Assembly: GCA_029865285.1 (NCBI GenBank)
Contig: JAOUHE010000090.1
Coordinates: 1-6,796, forward strand
DNA length: 6,796 nucleotides
DNA from: Chloroflexota bacterium
GTDB lineage: Bacteria; Chloroflexota; Limnocylindria; QHBO01
Direction of reading: 5' to 3'
Made by a program: the position numbers and the translations under genes. Each line of letters starts with the position of its first letter. The stretch's first letter is position 1. Shown in pieces: positions 1-6,796 of the stretch. The notes under the pieces are model-generated. The model was not told the DNA's origin. It worked only from the letters and a program-made list of their open reading frames with translations, and searched no databases.

Positions 1-308
1 CGCATGTCAGCGGCAGCGGCGCCTACCGGCTCGACATGCGCGAGCTCCCCGCGGAGCTCTTCGCCCGCGCCTCGCTGGTCGCGGTCGATTCGCGTGAGGC
101 GGCGCTCGAAGAGGCGGGCGACCTGGTGGCAGCGGTGGGGGCCGGGCTGCTGGCGCCCGATGGCTACGTCGAGATCGGCAGCCTGCCGGCCGACTGGGCG
201 CAGCGGCGCGATCCGGACGCGATCACCGTCTTCAAGAGCGTTGGCCTGGCGATCCAGGACGTGGCGGCTGCCGAGGTGGCCGCGCGGCGACTGCTGGCAG
301 CGGGGTAG
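1..308 (+). CDS. Ornithine cyclodeaminase/mu-crystallin family protein, C-terminal end (5' cut by window)
   Basis: The last 101 codons are visible, in frame from base 3 to the TAG at 306-308; the start lies before the window. The protein reads HVSGSGAYRLDMREL at its left end. This matches the family segment after the Rossmann glycine-rich core, usually of the form NAxGSxxPDMREL. It continues with VVAVDSREAALEEAGDL-like sequence and ends in the diagnostic block TVFKSVGLAIQDVAAAEVA, which packs against the NAD(P) and substrate sites. The family includes ornithine cyclodeaminase (ornithine to proline plus ammonia), alanine dehydrogenase, ketimine reductases and siderophore-amino-acid enzymes. 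The visible part cannot separate these because the substrate-binding N-terminal half is missing. The enzyme should be cytoplasmic and dimeric. It is the only plus-strand gene here and converges on the SpoIID-domain gene, so it is not in an operon with anything else visible. Family confidence is high; substrate is unknown. Confidence 0.88.
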   Translation, partial: HVSGSGAYRLDMRELPAELFARASLVAVDSREAALEEAGDLVAAVGAGLLAPDGYVEIGSLPADWAQRRDPDAITVFKSVGLAIQDVAAAEVAARRLLAAG

Positions 309-317
309 GAGCCGGAC

Positions 318-1568
318 TCAGGAACCGGGGGCCAGGAGACGCAGCGCCAGCGCGCCGTTGCCAGCGAATCCGCGGACAAGCGCGGCCATCAGGCGAGCCG
401 CAGCGTCACTCCACAGCACTCTGAACGTGGCCAACTGCGCCCGGTCGCTCGCCGCCACTTCGTCGTCGGCGGCCGGCGGCGCGGACAGCGCGGCCTCCGG
501 TCCGGGGAGGTGCGCCGGCCACGCGAACCCGCGAACCCACCCGCGGTCAGGCCACTCGGCGACCCGGCTCATCGCCGTCACGCCGGTCTCCCACGGCTGC
601 AGTGACCCGCTGAATGTCGCCGGAGCGTCGATCTCGACGACGACCGGCTCTGGCTCGGCCGGTGGTGGCGGTGGTGGCGTCGCCGCACCCTGGACGCCCG
701 TCTGACCACCGCCGGGCAGTTGCTGATCGGGCGGCGGTGTCGGGAGCGGAGTCGAGACTGGAGTGGGGACCGGAGTCGGGACCGGCGTGGCTACCGGCGT
801 CGGAATCAGTGTCGCCGTGGGCGTCGCCGTGGGCGAACCGCTGGCTGGCGGTGTCGGCACCGGCGTTTCGGCAGGGGTCGCCGTGGGCGACGGTGACAAC
901 GTCGTCACCGGGGTCGCCGCAGGAGTCGGAGAGGCGGTCGGCGAGGGCGCCGGCGCATCGGTCACCGTCACGTTGGGGTAGTAGTAGACGAGCATGATCT
1001 CGGCGGCGGTCATGCCGTCGAGACCGCATGCCTGCGTGCCCCACTGGTACGCCTTCCAGCCATTCGCGTTCGTTCCGCAGGCCTCGTTCACCCCACCCGC
1101 GTTGTAGTAGGTCGGGAAGATGGCTCCGCTCTTGAGGACTCGCATCGTCCAGGTGGCGTCCACCGCGGCCGCAGCGCTGCTCCAGGTTGTCCTTGAGGGG
1201 TCATAGACCTGGTCCCAGGTGTCGTCGCGCAGGTCGAAGCACTCTCCCGCTGAGTTGACGCCGCCCCGCCAGTGGAGGACCTGGTACCAGGCGTAGTGCT
1301 TCACCGCGAGGGCGCCCGAGCCGAGCGATTCGGCAGTCCAGGAGCCGATCCACTCCCGGGAGAGGACATTCTTGGTGTAGACCTTGAAGTCGACCGTATC
1401 GACCGCGCCGGTGGCGGTTCGGAAGACGCGGATGGTCGGCGGCGGGGTCGTCTCCGACGTCCAGTTCGAGCACGAGGAGGCGCGGGCCATCGGCGCCACG
1501 CCGGGCAGCGCAACGCCGAGACTGATGAGTGCGGCCACGGCGGCCGCGACGAGCGTGCGTCGTGACAT
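318..1568 (-). CDS. Secreted SpoIID/LytB-domain protein with Pro/Thr linker
   Basis: This 416-residue protein has an N-terminal signal peptide (MSRRTLVAAAVAALISLGVA, likely cleaved near ARA/SS at about residue 30). A SpoIID/LytB domain follows at about 47-203. Domain landmarks are VYTKNVLSREW at about 63-73, where Glu72 aligns with the catalytic Glu of SpoIID transglycosylases; KHYAW at 90-94, in place of the usual ARTYA; CFDL at 110-113 followed by QVYDP; GAIFPTYYNAGG at 148-159; and a closing GLDGMTAAEIMLVYYYPNV. Cys residues at 33, 110, 164 and 181 could form disulfides. A Pro/Thr-rich linker (about 206-280) leads to a C-terminal part of about 115 residues that I do not recognise. Known family members cleave glycan strands of peptidoglycan, so an extracytoplasmic wall role is inferred. 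Sporulation is not implied, since such domains are common in non-sporulating bacteria. ATG at 1568 is preferred over an upstream GTG at 1601 because it gives a standard signal peptide and leaves a hairpin untranslated. Confidence 0.85.
   Translation of the reverse strand: MSRRTLVAAAVAALISLGVALPGVAPMARASSCSNWTSETTPPPTIRVFRTATGAVDTVDFKVYTKNVLSREWIGSWTAESLGSGALAVKHYAWYQVLHWRGGVNSAGECFDLRDDTWDQVYDPSRTTWSSAAAAVDATWTMRVLKSGAIFPTYYNAGGVNEACGTNANGWKAYQWGTQACGLDGMTAAEIMLVYYYPNVTVTDAPAPSPTASPTPAATPVTTLSPSPTATPAETPVPTPPASGSPTATPTATLIPTPVATPVPTPVPTPVSTPLPTPPPDQQLPGGGQTGVQGAATPPPPPPAEPEPVVVEIDAPATFSGSLQPWETGVTAMSRVAEWPDRGWVRGFAWPAHLPGPEAALSAPPAADDEVAASDRAQLATFRVLWSDAAARLMAALVRGFAGNGALALRLLAPGS
729..953 (-). 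repeat. Low-complexity Pro/Thr/Ala-rich repeat coding region
   Basis: This stretch encodes an imperfect tandem array of PT, ATP and PTPV units (for example ATPVPTPVPTPVSTPLPTPP) in the SpoIID-domain protein. At DNA level the plus-strand 12-mer GTCGCCGTGGGC occurs exactly at 811-822, 823-834 and 877-888, and shorter ACCGG(A/C)GT(C/G)GG-like units recur at about 760-805. Such linkers usually span the cell wall or separate an enzyme domain from a binding domain. The repeat could vary in length by slippage between strains. It also creates Gly/Val-rich open frames on the opposite strand that are not genes. Confidence 0.8.
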
Positions 1569-1581
1569 CGGGATCCCACTC

Positions 1582-1600
1582 TGCGGTCCACCAGACCGCA
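1582..1600 (-). terminator. Hairpin in the exonuclease-SpoIID spacer, possible terminator or 5'-UTR structure
   Basis: TGCGGTC (1582-1588) and GACCGCA (1594-1600) form a perfect 7-bp stem around a 5-base loop. It lies in the 51-base spacer after the exonuclease stop and 13 bases before the preferred ATG of the SpoIID-domain gene. No T-run follows on the minus strand, so it is not a classical intrinsic terminator; a Rho-dependent or 5'-UTR role is equally possible. A 10-bp perfect palindrome, CCATCGATGG (1608-1617), sits beside it, just after the exonuclease stop. Confidence 0.35.
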
Positions 1601-1619
1601 CCGGAATCCATCGATGGTC

Positions 1620-2501
1620 CTAGACCGATCGGCTCCAGCGGTGCACCCGCTCGGACAATCGCTCGAGGCCAAGCTCGGCGCAGAGGGCGAGGAACTCCTC
1701 GCGCCGCACGCCGCCCCACGCCAGCGAATCGAGGTCGCAGCTGATCTCGGCGTCCCGATTCAGGGTCGCAAGCCGGCGGTACAGCAGGGCGTCGGCGCGC
1801 TGCTCGCGGAGCGTGGAGGCCAGGCGCGCTGCGTTCCGCACGGGGAGGTGCCACTCCGCCGCCGACCCAGGGATCGCCTCGATCTGCCCGAACCGGGCGA
1901 GCACGGCGGCCGCGCTCTTGGAGCCCCAGCCGGGCAGTCCCGGGAAGCCGTCCGCGCTGTCGCCGACGAGCGCCAGGTAGTCGGGGATCGCCTTCGGCGG
2001 GACACCGAACTTGGCGATCACCCCACCCTCGTCGTAGGTGATCTGGCGGATCCGGTCGCGCAGCACGACTCGCTCCCCGTCAACGCATTGCGCCAGGTCC
2101 TTGTCAACGCTGCAGATGACGACCTGCTCGACGCGCGGGTCGCCGCCGAAGCGGACCACCGCGGTGGCCAGGGCGTCATCGGCCTCGTCCTCGACCATGG
2201 CCCAGGTGGTGATGCCGAGCGAGCGCAGCGCACGCTCCGCGTCGTCGAACTGGCCCAGCAGGGCCGGATCCACGCCGACACTGCTCTTGTAGGTCGGGTA
2301 GACGTCATTGCGCCACGACTCGATGACGTGGTCGGTCGCCGCACCGATGTGCGTGACGTCCGGCTCGCGCAGCAGCGAGAGCATCGACTCGATCAGGCCC
2401 CGCACCGCGTTGACCGGGCGTCCATCCGGACCGTGCTCGGTGGGCCGCGAGTAATAGGCGCGAAAGAGCTCGAAGGTGGCGTCGACGAGATGCAGGCGCA
2501 T
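1620..2501 (-). CDS. Stand-alone 5'-3' exonuclease, FEN/PolA-exonuclease family
   Basis: This 293-residue protein matches the 5' nuclease domain found at the N terminus of DNA polymerase I, without any polymerase. In order it shows the first metal Asp in MRLHLVDATFELFRAYY (Asp7); DHVIESWRNDVYPTYKSSVG (57-76), with the Arg and Tyr-Lys of the DNA-binding arch; the acidic cluster VEDEADDAL (103-111); SVDKDL (132-137); and GDSADGFPGLPGWGSKSA (180-197), which combines the second-metal aspartates with the helix-3-turn-helix that holds duplex DNA. All expected metal-binding acidic motifs appear intact. The family removes RNA primers or 5' flaps; as a separate protein it may assist or replace the PolA 5' nuclease. 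ATG at 2501 is chosen because it sits directly before the first beta strand; a TTG at 2510 would add three residues. Neither has a clear Shine-Dalgarno sequence. It follows apbE by 42 bases and may share its transcript. Confidence 0.9.
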   Translation of the reverse strand: MRLHLVDATFELFRAYYSRPTEHGPDGRPVNAVRGLIESMLSLLREPDVTHIGAATDHVIESWRNDVYPTYKSSVGVDPALLGQFDDAERALRSLGITTWAMVEDEADDALATAVVRFGGDPRVEQVVICSVDKDLAQCVDGERVVLRDRIRQITYDEGGVIAKFGVPPKAIPDYLALVGDSADGFPGLPGWGSKSAAAVLARFGQIEAIPGSAAEWHLPVRNAARLASTLREQRADALLYRRLATLNRDAEISCDLDSLAWGGVRREEFLALCAELGLERLSERVHRWSRSV

Positions 2502-2543
2502 GGCCGGCAAGAGTATGCCCCGATACGCGGGCCATCGAGCGGC

Positions 2544-3509
2544 TCAGGCCGGGGTCGCGCGCTCCCAGGTGGTCTGCGCTCGCGCAGCGGGGGTGAGGTG
2601 CAGGCTGCCATCGGCCTCGACCCACCATGCGGCGAGGCCTCGCCGCCGGGCCTCGTCGCCGATGCCGCGGGCTCCGCTGAGGAAGAGCGCCTTGGACCAG
2701 ACCTCGGACCAGGCCGGGTCCAGTCCGAGAACGGTCACCGCGGCGAGCCCCTCGCCTCCGGGCTCCCCGGTGCGCGGGTCGATCAGGTGATGGACCGAGA
2801 TGCCGTCGTCGGTCCGCCAGCGACGGACCGCGATCGACGAGGTCACGACCGATCCCTCGGTCACCTCGAGCACCGCCAACGGTTCGCCGTCAGGCTGCTG
2901 CGGATCCTCCACGCCGATCCTCCAGGGACCCCTGTCCGGTGCCGAGCCGCGGGCAACGATGTCTCCGCCGGCCTCGAGGAGCAGGCCATGGCCAGCGAGA
3001 CCGGCCCGGGTGACCGCATCCGCCGCCCAGCGCAGGGCCAGCCCCTTGCCGATGCCGCCGGAGTCGGCCGGTGCCCACAGCCGCACACGGCGCTGTCGCG
3101 GATCTCGCTCGAGCCAGGGATGCGCCGAAGCCGGCGACGCCGGCTCGGGGAGCGTGACGCCCGCCCGCTCACCGAGCTGTTCGAGGACCCGGACGACCCG
3201 CGCATCGAATCGCCCCACGGTCAGGTGGCGCGCGCGCTCGGACGCCGCGAGCATCGCGTAGAGACGGGGGGAAGCCGCGATCCAGGCGCCGCTCCCGGCG
3301 GTGAGGTTGAGGCGCGACAGATCGCTCTCGGCACGGAATCGTGAGAGCGTCGCCTCGGTGCGCTCGACATCCTCGACCACGGTGGCCCACGCCCGCCGAG
3401 CGGACGCTGCGGCAAGGCCCGTCACCGAAAGTCGGAGCGGCGACCCCATGGCGCGCGCCTCGAAGCGCCAGGCATCAGCCTCGAGCTGTACCTCCGCGGA
3501 CGCGGTCAC
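2544..3509 (-). CDS. apbE: FAD:protein FMN transferase, ApbE family
   Basis: ApbE enzymes use FAD and a divalent metal to attach FMN by a phosphoester bond to Thr or Ser of target proteins. The 321 residues show the family landmarks in order: MGSPLRL (21-27); SRFRAESDLSRLN (56-68); FDARVVRVL (101-109); DSGGIGKGLA (149-158); LEAGGDI (178-184); GSVVTSS (219-225); HLIDPRTGEP (241-250). The late metal-site segment, usually of the form ADAxxTALF, reads SEVWSKALF (268-276), so the expected Asp and Thr are Glu269 and Lys273. No signal peptide or lipobox is visible from the GTG start, so as drawn the protein is cytoplasmic. The start is fixed by an in-frame TAG only two codons upstream, which is the stop of the preceding gene. 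No Shine-Dalgarno sequence precedes the GTG, so translation would depend on coupling or on readthrough. Family identity is strong; the acceptor protein is unknown. Confidence 0.92.
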   Translation of the reverse strand: MTASAEVQLEADAWRFEARAMGSPLRLSVTGLAAASARRAWATVVEDVERTEATLSRFRAESDLSRLNLTAGSGAWIAASPRLYAMLAASERARHLTVGRFDARVVRVLEQLGERAGVTLPEPASPASAHPWLERDPRQRRVRLWAPADSGGIGKGLALRWAADAVTRAGLAGHGLLLEAGGDIVARGSAPDRGPWRIGVEDPQQPDGEPLAVLEVTEGSVVTSSIAVRRWRTDDGISVHHLIDPRTGEPGGEGLAAVTVLGLDPAWSEVWSKALFLSGARGIGDEARRRGLAAWWVEADGSLHLTPAARAQTTWERATPA

Positions 3510-3515
3510 GGCCGT

Positions 3516-3935
3516 CTACTTGCCGGAGGCGCCGGTGGTGGACTGCGTCGTCGGGGCGGCGACGCGCGCCACCGAGGACGGCGCGGCCGGGAGTCGAACA
3601 CTGGACGGCAAACGCGCGGCAGCACCGGTCGCATCTTCGACCCGCGCGGCCAAAATCGCCAGAAGGGCGTCGAAGTCGGCTGCCACGCCGGCCGTGTCGG
3701 AGTACCCGGCCGAGGCGCGGTCGAGCGCGCGCGACGCGCGACGCACCGCGAGCTCGGTCGCCCGCCGCTCCGAATTGGCACGCGCCGCAGCCGCAACCAG
3801 GGGCGCCCGCTCTGCAGCGAGGGCGGCGTCGTGCTCCGCCTGGAAGGCGGTGACAACCGCAAGGGTGCCCGAGTAGAGGGCGGTGCATGCGGCCACGGCG
3901 AGCGGCAGGTGGAGGAGCGGCCGCCGCGCCGCCAT
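3516..3935 (-). CDS. Small membrane-anchored protein of unknown function next to apbE
   Basis: This is a 139-residue protein that I do not recognise. It has a short basic N terminus (MAARR), one hydrophobic segment at about 7-30 that would anchor it in the membrane with the rest outside, an Ala/Arg/Glu-rich, probably helical region at about 32-105, and a Ser/Thr/Pro/Ala-rich tail ending in QSTTGASGK. The tail TGAS (134-137) resembles the core of ApbE flavinylation sites (typically D, a short gap, then S/T-G-A-T/S). A DATGAA stretch at 101-106 is a second partial match that lacks the acceptor residue. The ATG overlaps the stop of the upstream gene as TGATG, so the two are translationally coupled. 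Its own TAG stop is followed in the same frame by two codons and the apbE GTG. Position and anchoring suggest a partner or substrate of the neighbouring redox proteins. That role is inferred from context, not from homology. Confidence 0.75.
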   Translation of the reverse strand: MAARRPLLHLPLAVAACTALYSGTLAVVTAFQAEHDAALAAERAPLVAAAARANSERRATELAVRRASRALDRASAGYSDTAGVAADFDALLAILAARVEDATGAAARLPSSVRLPAAPSSVARVAAPTTQSTTGASGK

Positions 3936-4387
3936 CAGTCGTCGCCCTCGTGTTCGTCTTCCGGCTCTCCAACCGACGAGGCCGACGCCGGGGTGACCTG
4001 TGCGGCGGCTTGCGTGGCGACCCGTGCGGCGGCCATCTGGCGTTCCAGCTGGGCCAGCTTGGCTTCAGCGGCGGCGAGCTGCTCGGCCAGTTGCGTGGCG
4101 GTGCCGGCGTCGGCCTCGGCCTTGGCCTGCGCTGCCTCGAGGGCGGCTCGCAGTTCCCCGGCGCCGGCGAGCACCTGCGCCAGCTCATCGGACAGCGCCG
4201 ATGCGTGCGCCCGCTCGTTCTGCAGGTCGGTGACGAGCTGGGCCGGGTCCGGCGGCGGGTCGAGTGCCAGGGACGCGGTCCAGCCGGCGGCGGCCCGAAT
4301 GGCGACGGCGCTGCCAAGCAGGCTCGCCAGCACCGCAAGAACGATGAGGCTACGGCGCAGGGGCAGGTTCGATGTGAGGCTCGACAT
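3935..4387 (-). CDS. Small membrane-anchored coiled-coil protein of unknown function
   Basis: This 150-residue protein has a basic N terminus (RRS at 11-13), a single transmembrane segment or uncleaved signal at about 13-33, and a proline hinge (DPPPDP at 43-48). A long Ala/Glu/Gln/Leu heptad-like helix follows at about 50-130 (for example ATQLAEQLAAAEAKLAQLER), then a strongly acidic tail (EPEDEHEGDD). It is probably an extracytoplasmic coiled coil anchored in the membrane that could oligomerise or pair with the next protein, which has the same anchor-plus-helix plan. I recognise no enzymatic motif. The start at 4387 is well supported by a strong ribosome binding site. The first 38 bases overlap the end of the ferric-reductase-like gene, and the stop overlaps the next ATG, so this is an operon member. 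Confidence 0.8.
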   Translation of the reverse strand: MSSLTSNLPLRRSLIVLAVLASLLGSAVAIRAAAGWTASLALDPPPDPAQLVTDLQNERAHASALSDELAQVLAGAGELRAALEAAQAKAEADAGTATQLAEQLAAAEAKLAQLERQMAAARVATQAAAQVTPASASSVGEPEDEHEGDD

Positions 4388-5087
4388 GGGGTTCCTCCCG
4401 GAAGGTGGCAGCGGCCGCCAGTGCGGCCGGTTGACGGTGGTGGGCTGCCCGCTTGCGGACCACCCAGTAGCGATAGGCTCCGGCCGCCACGACGGACAGG
4501 GCGGAGCCCCAATACAGGGGACGGAGGGCGTCAGAATCGGTCCCGGCCAGGACCCCGTGGATCCACGCCATGACCAGGACGACGAGCGAGAGACGGTGGA
4601 GTTTCAACCACAGCCCCGGTGGCAGGAAACGCGTATAGCGGGCGGTCAGCCCGGTGAGGAGCAGGGCGTACAGGGAGATGACCCCAACCGCTACCGGCGC
4701 AGACCGATACTCGGACATCCCTGGGATGAGGGCGCCACCGATCCCCACTCCGGCGTACGGATCGACCACGATCGTCACCACGTGCACCGCAAGGAAGGCG
4801 AGCACGAAGATCCAGAGCGCCTCGTGCCAGGGGTAGATCCGCTTGCCCTGCTTCCACTTCGCCTGCTCGGGGTGGCTGAGCACGATGCCGGCCACCACCT
4901 GCGCAGTGAGCACCAGCAGTGCGACGATCCCGGTGGCACGCGCGGCGAGCCAGACGCGCATCTGCGCCTGGTACTCCGATGTCGCGGGAAGGATCTGGTC
5001 CGTGGCGCCGATCACCACGAGCCCCATCGCCGCGAAGACCACCACGGCAAGCCCGCCGGTCAACTTCATGGCGCGGCCGCCCCGCAC
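4350..5087 (-). CDS. Ferric-reductase-like transmembrane protein, putative b-type cytochrome
   Basis: This 245-residue membrane protein has six predicted helices at about 9-28, 49-71, 90-109, 130-149, 163-183 and 191-210. Two histidine pairs suit bis-haem ligation: His88/His102 around helix 3 (YPWHEALW and AVHVVTIV) and His164/His177 around helix 5 (LKLHRLSL and WIHGVL). This pattern fits the ferric reductase/YedZ-like fold. There is no FAD- or NAD(P)-binding domain, so it must exchange electrons with another protein or quinone. The basic segment RKRAAHHR after helix 6 puts the C terminus in the cytoplasm, where a tail with an HVEPHIEP motif follows. The GTG at 5087 has a GAGGA motif (5098-5102) with a 10-base spacer. 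ATG at 5069 (MKLTGG) is a real alternative that drops six residues. It is the first gene of a tight block ending in apbE. The fold call is confident; donor and acceptor are unknown. Confidence 0.82.
   Translation of the reverse strand: MRGGRAMKLTGGLAVVVFAAMGLVVIGATDQILPATSEYQAQMRVWLAARATGIVALLVLTAQVVAGIVLSHPEQAKWKQGKRIYPWHEALWIFVLAFLAVHVVTIVVDPYAGVGIGGALIPGMSEYRSAPVAVGVISLYALLLTGLTARYTRFLPPGLWLKLHRLSLVVLVMAWIHGVLAGTDSDALRPLYWGSALSVVAAGAYRYWVVRKRAAHHRQPAALAAAATFREEPHVEPHIEPAPAP
4393..4399 (-). promoter_or_regulatory. Strong ribosome binding site inside the ferric-reductase-like gene
   Basis: Read on the minus strand, GGGAGGA lies with its GGAGG core 6 bases from the ATG at 4387. It is the clearest Shine-Dalgarno sequence in the window. 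It lies inside the coding end of the upstream gene and fixes the start of the coiled-coil gene despite the 38-base overlap. Confidence 0.75.
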
Positions 5088-5111
5088 GAACGAGGATTCC
5101 TCATGCCTATG

Positions 5112-5131
5112 CCGAGCGCTATTGCGCCCGG
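5112..5131 (-). terminator. GC-rich hairpin between mutase and ferric-reductase-like gene
   Basis: On the minus-strand RNA, CCGGGCGC and GCGCUCGG form an 8-bp stem (one G-U pair) around the loop AAUA. On plus-strand RNA the same position would be an A-C mismatch, so the structure favours minus-strand transcription. It begins about 30 bases after the mutase stop. No U-run follows, so it may be a weak terminator, a 3'-end stabiliser or part of the leader of the next gene. Confidence 0.4.
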
Positions 5132-5158
5132 AAGGTTTCAGGCTGGGGCAGTACCTTC
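5131..5158 (-). other. Inverted repeat directly after the mutase stop codon
   Basis: GAAGGT (5131-5136) and ACCTTC (5153-5158) are perfect 6-base arms around a 16-base interval, starting two bases after the mutase stop. The inner interval can fold a small CTG/CAG stem. It shares one base with the neighbouring GC-rich hairpin, so the two may form in tandem or compete. The loop is long and there is no T-run, so confidence in a function is low. Confidence 0.25.
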
Positions 5159-5160
5159 GA

Positions 5161-6796
<1,636 letters not shown>

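Noticed and set aside
745..966. CRISPR-like or tandem repeat array
   Set aside because: Repeat units are short, in frame and encode Pro/Thr; there are no spacers of regular length.
763..981. Plus-strand Gly/Val-rich repeat protein of 72 residues
   Set aside because: It is the antisense reading of the Pro/Thr linker of the SpoIID-domain protein.
2513..2526. Small inverted repeat GTAT/ATAC in the apbE-exonuclease gap
   Set aside because: A 4-bp, AT-containing stem with a 6-base loop is too weak to call a terminator or operator.
1614..3344. Plus-strand open frame of 576 codons across the exonuclease and apbE genes
   Set aside because: It lies opposite two genes with clear family motifs. Its composition is Arg/Gly/Asp-rich and shows no domain; it is a GC-driven shadow.
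3475..4512. Minus-strand open frame of 345 codons in another frame over the two small genes
   Set aside because: Almost entirely Arg/Pro/Ser, typical of an off-frame reading of GC-rich DNA; it conflicts with the well-supported starts at 4387 and 3935.
5088..5160. Possible promoter before the ferric-reductase-like gene
   Set aside because: CATAGG with TTCCGG 16 bases upstream is a poor match to -10/-35 consensus, and in GC-rich DNA this is not evidence of a promoter.

Overview
This 6.8 kb window is very GC-rich (roughly 70% by eye) and densely coding. It carries eight protein-coding genes: one ends on the plus strand at the left edge, and seven are head-to-tail on the minus strand. No rRNA, tRNA, CRISPR, transposase or phage gene was seen. 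The gene content points to a high-GC, non-enteric bacterium, most likely Chloroflexota or Actinomycetota, probably from an environmental genome. It includes a stand-alone 5'-3' exonuclease with a GDSADGFPGLPGWG helix-hairpin motif, a SpoIID-domain protein with a Pro/Thr linker, a short ferric-reductase-like cytochrome beside an ApbE gene, and a two-subunit-type B12 mutase. The phylum is an inference.

Layout, left to right. At 1-308 (+) is the C-terminal end of an ornithine cyclodeaminase/mu-crystallin family enzyme. It converges, with only 9 bases between stop codons, on a secreted SpoIID/LytB-domain protein (318-1568, -). A 51-base spacer with a perfect 7-bp hairpin separates that gene from a stand-alone 5'-3' exonuclease (1620-2501, -). 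Next comes a compact four-gene block on the minus strand, in transcription order: a six-helix ferric-reductase-like membrane protein (5087-4350), two small membrane-anchored helical proteins (4387-3935 and 3935-3516), and an ApbE-type FAD:protein FMN transferase (3509-2544). The right end (5161-6796, -) holds most of a coenzyme-B12-dependent acyl-CoA mutase large subunit. A 73-base spacer with two adjacent inverted repeats separates it from the block.

How the genes may work together. The block 2544-5087 looks like one membrane redox unit: a haem-binding membrane protein, two anchored helical partners, and the enzyme that attaches FMN covalently to proteins. No ordinary FMN-binding acceptor domain is present. 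The two small anchored proteins sit where one might be expected, and the second ends in TGAS, which resembles the core of an ApbE target site. That second small gene and apbE are in the same frame, separated only by one TAG and two sense codons. This is the most unusual arrangement in the window.

The mutase carries Phe and Gln at the two positions that are Tyr89 and Arg207 in methylmalonyl-CoA mutase. This favours an isobutyryl-CoA mutase-like substrate, although the usual automatic label would be methylmalonyl-CoA mutase. The remaining genes look like ordinary housekeeping or cell-envelope functions.
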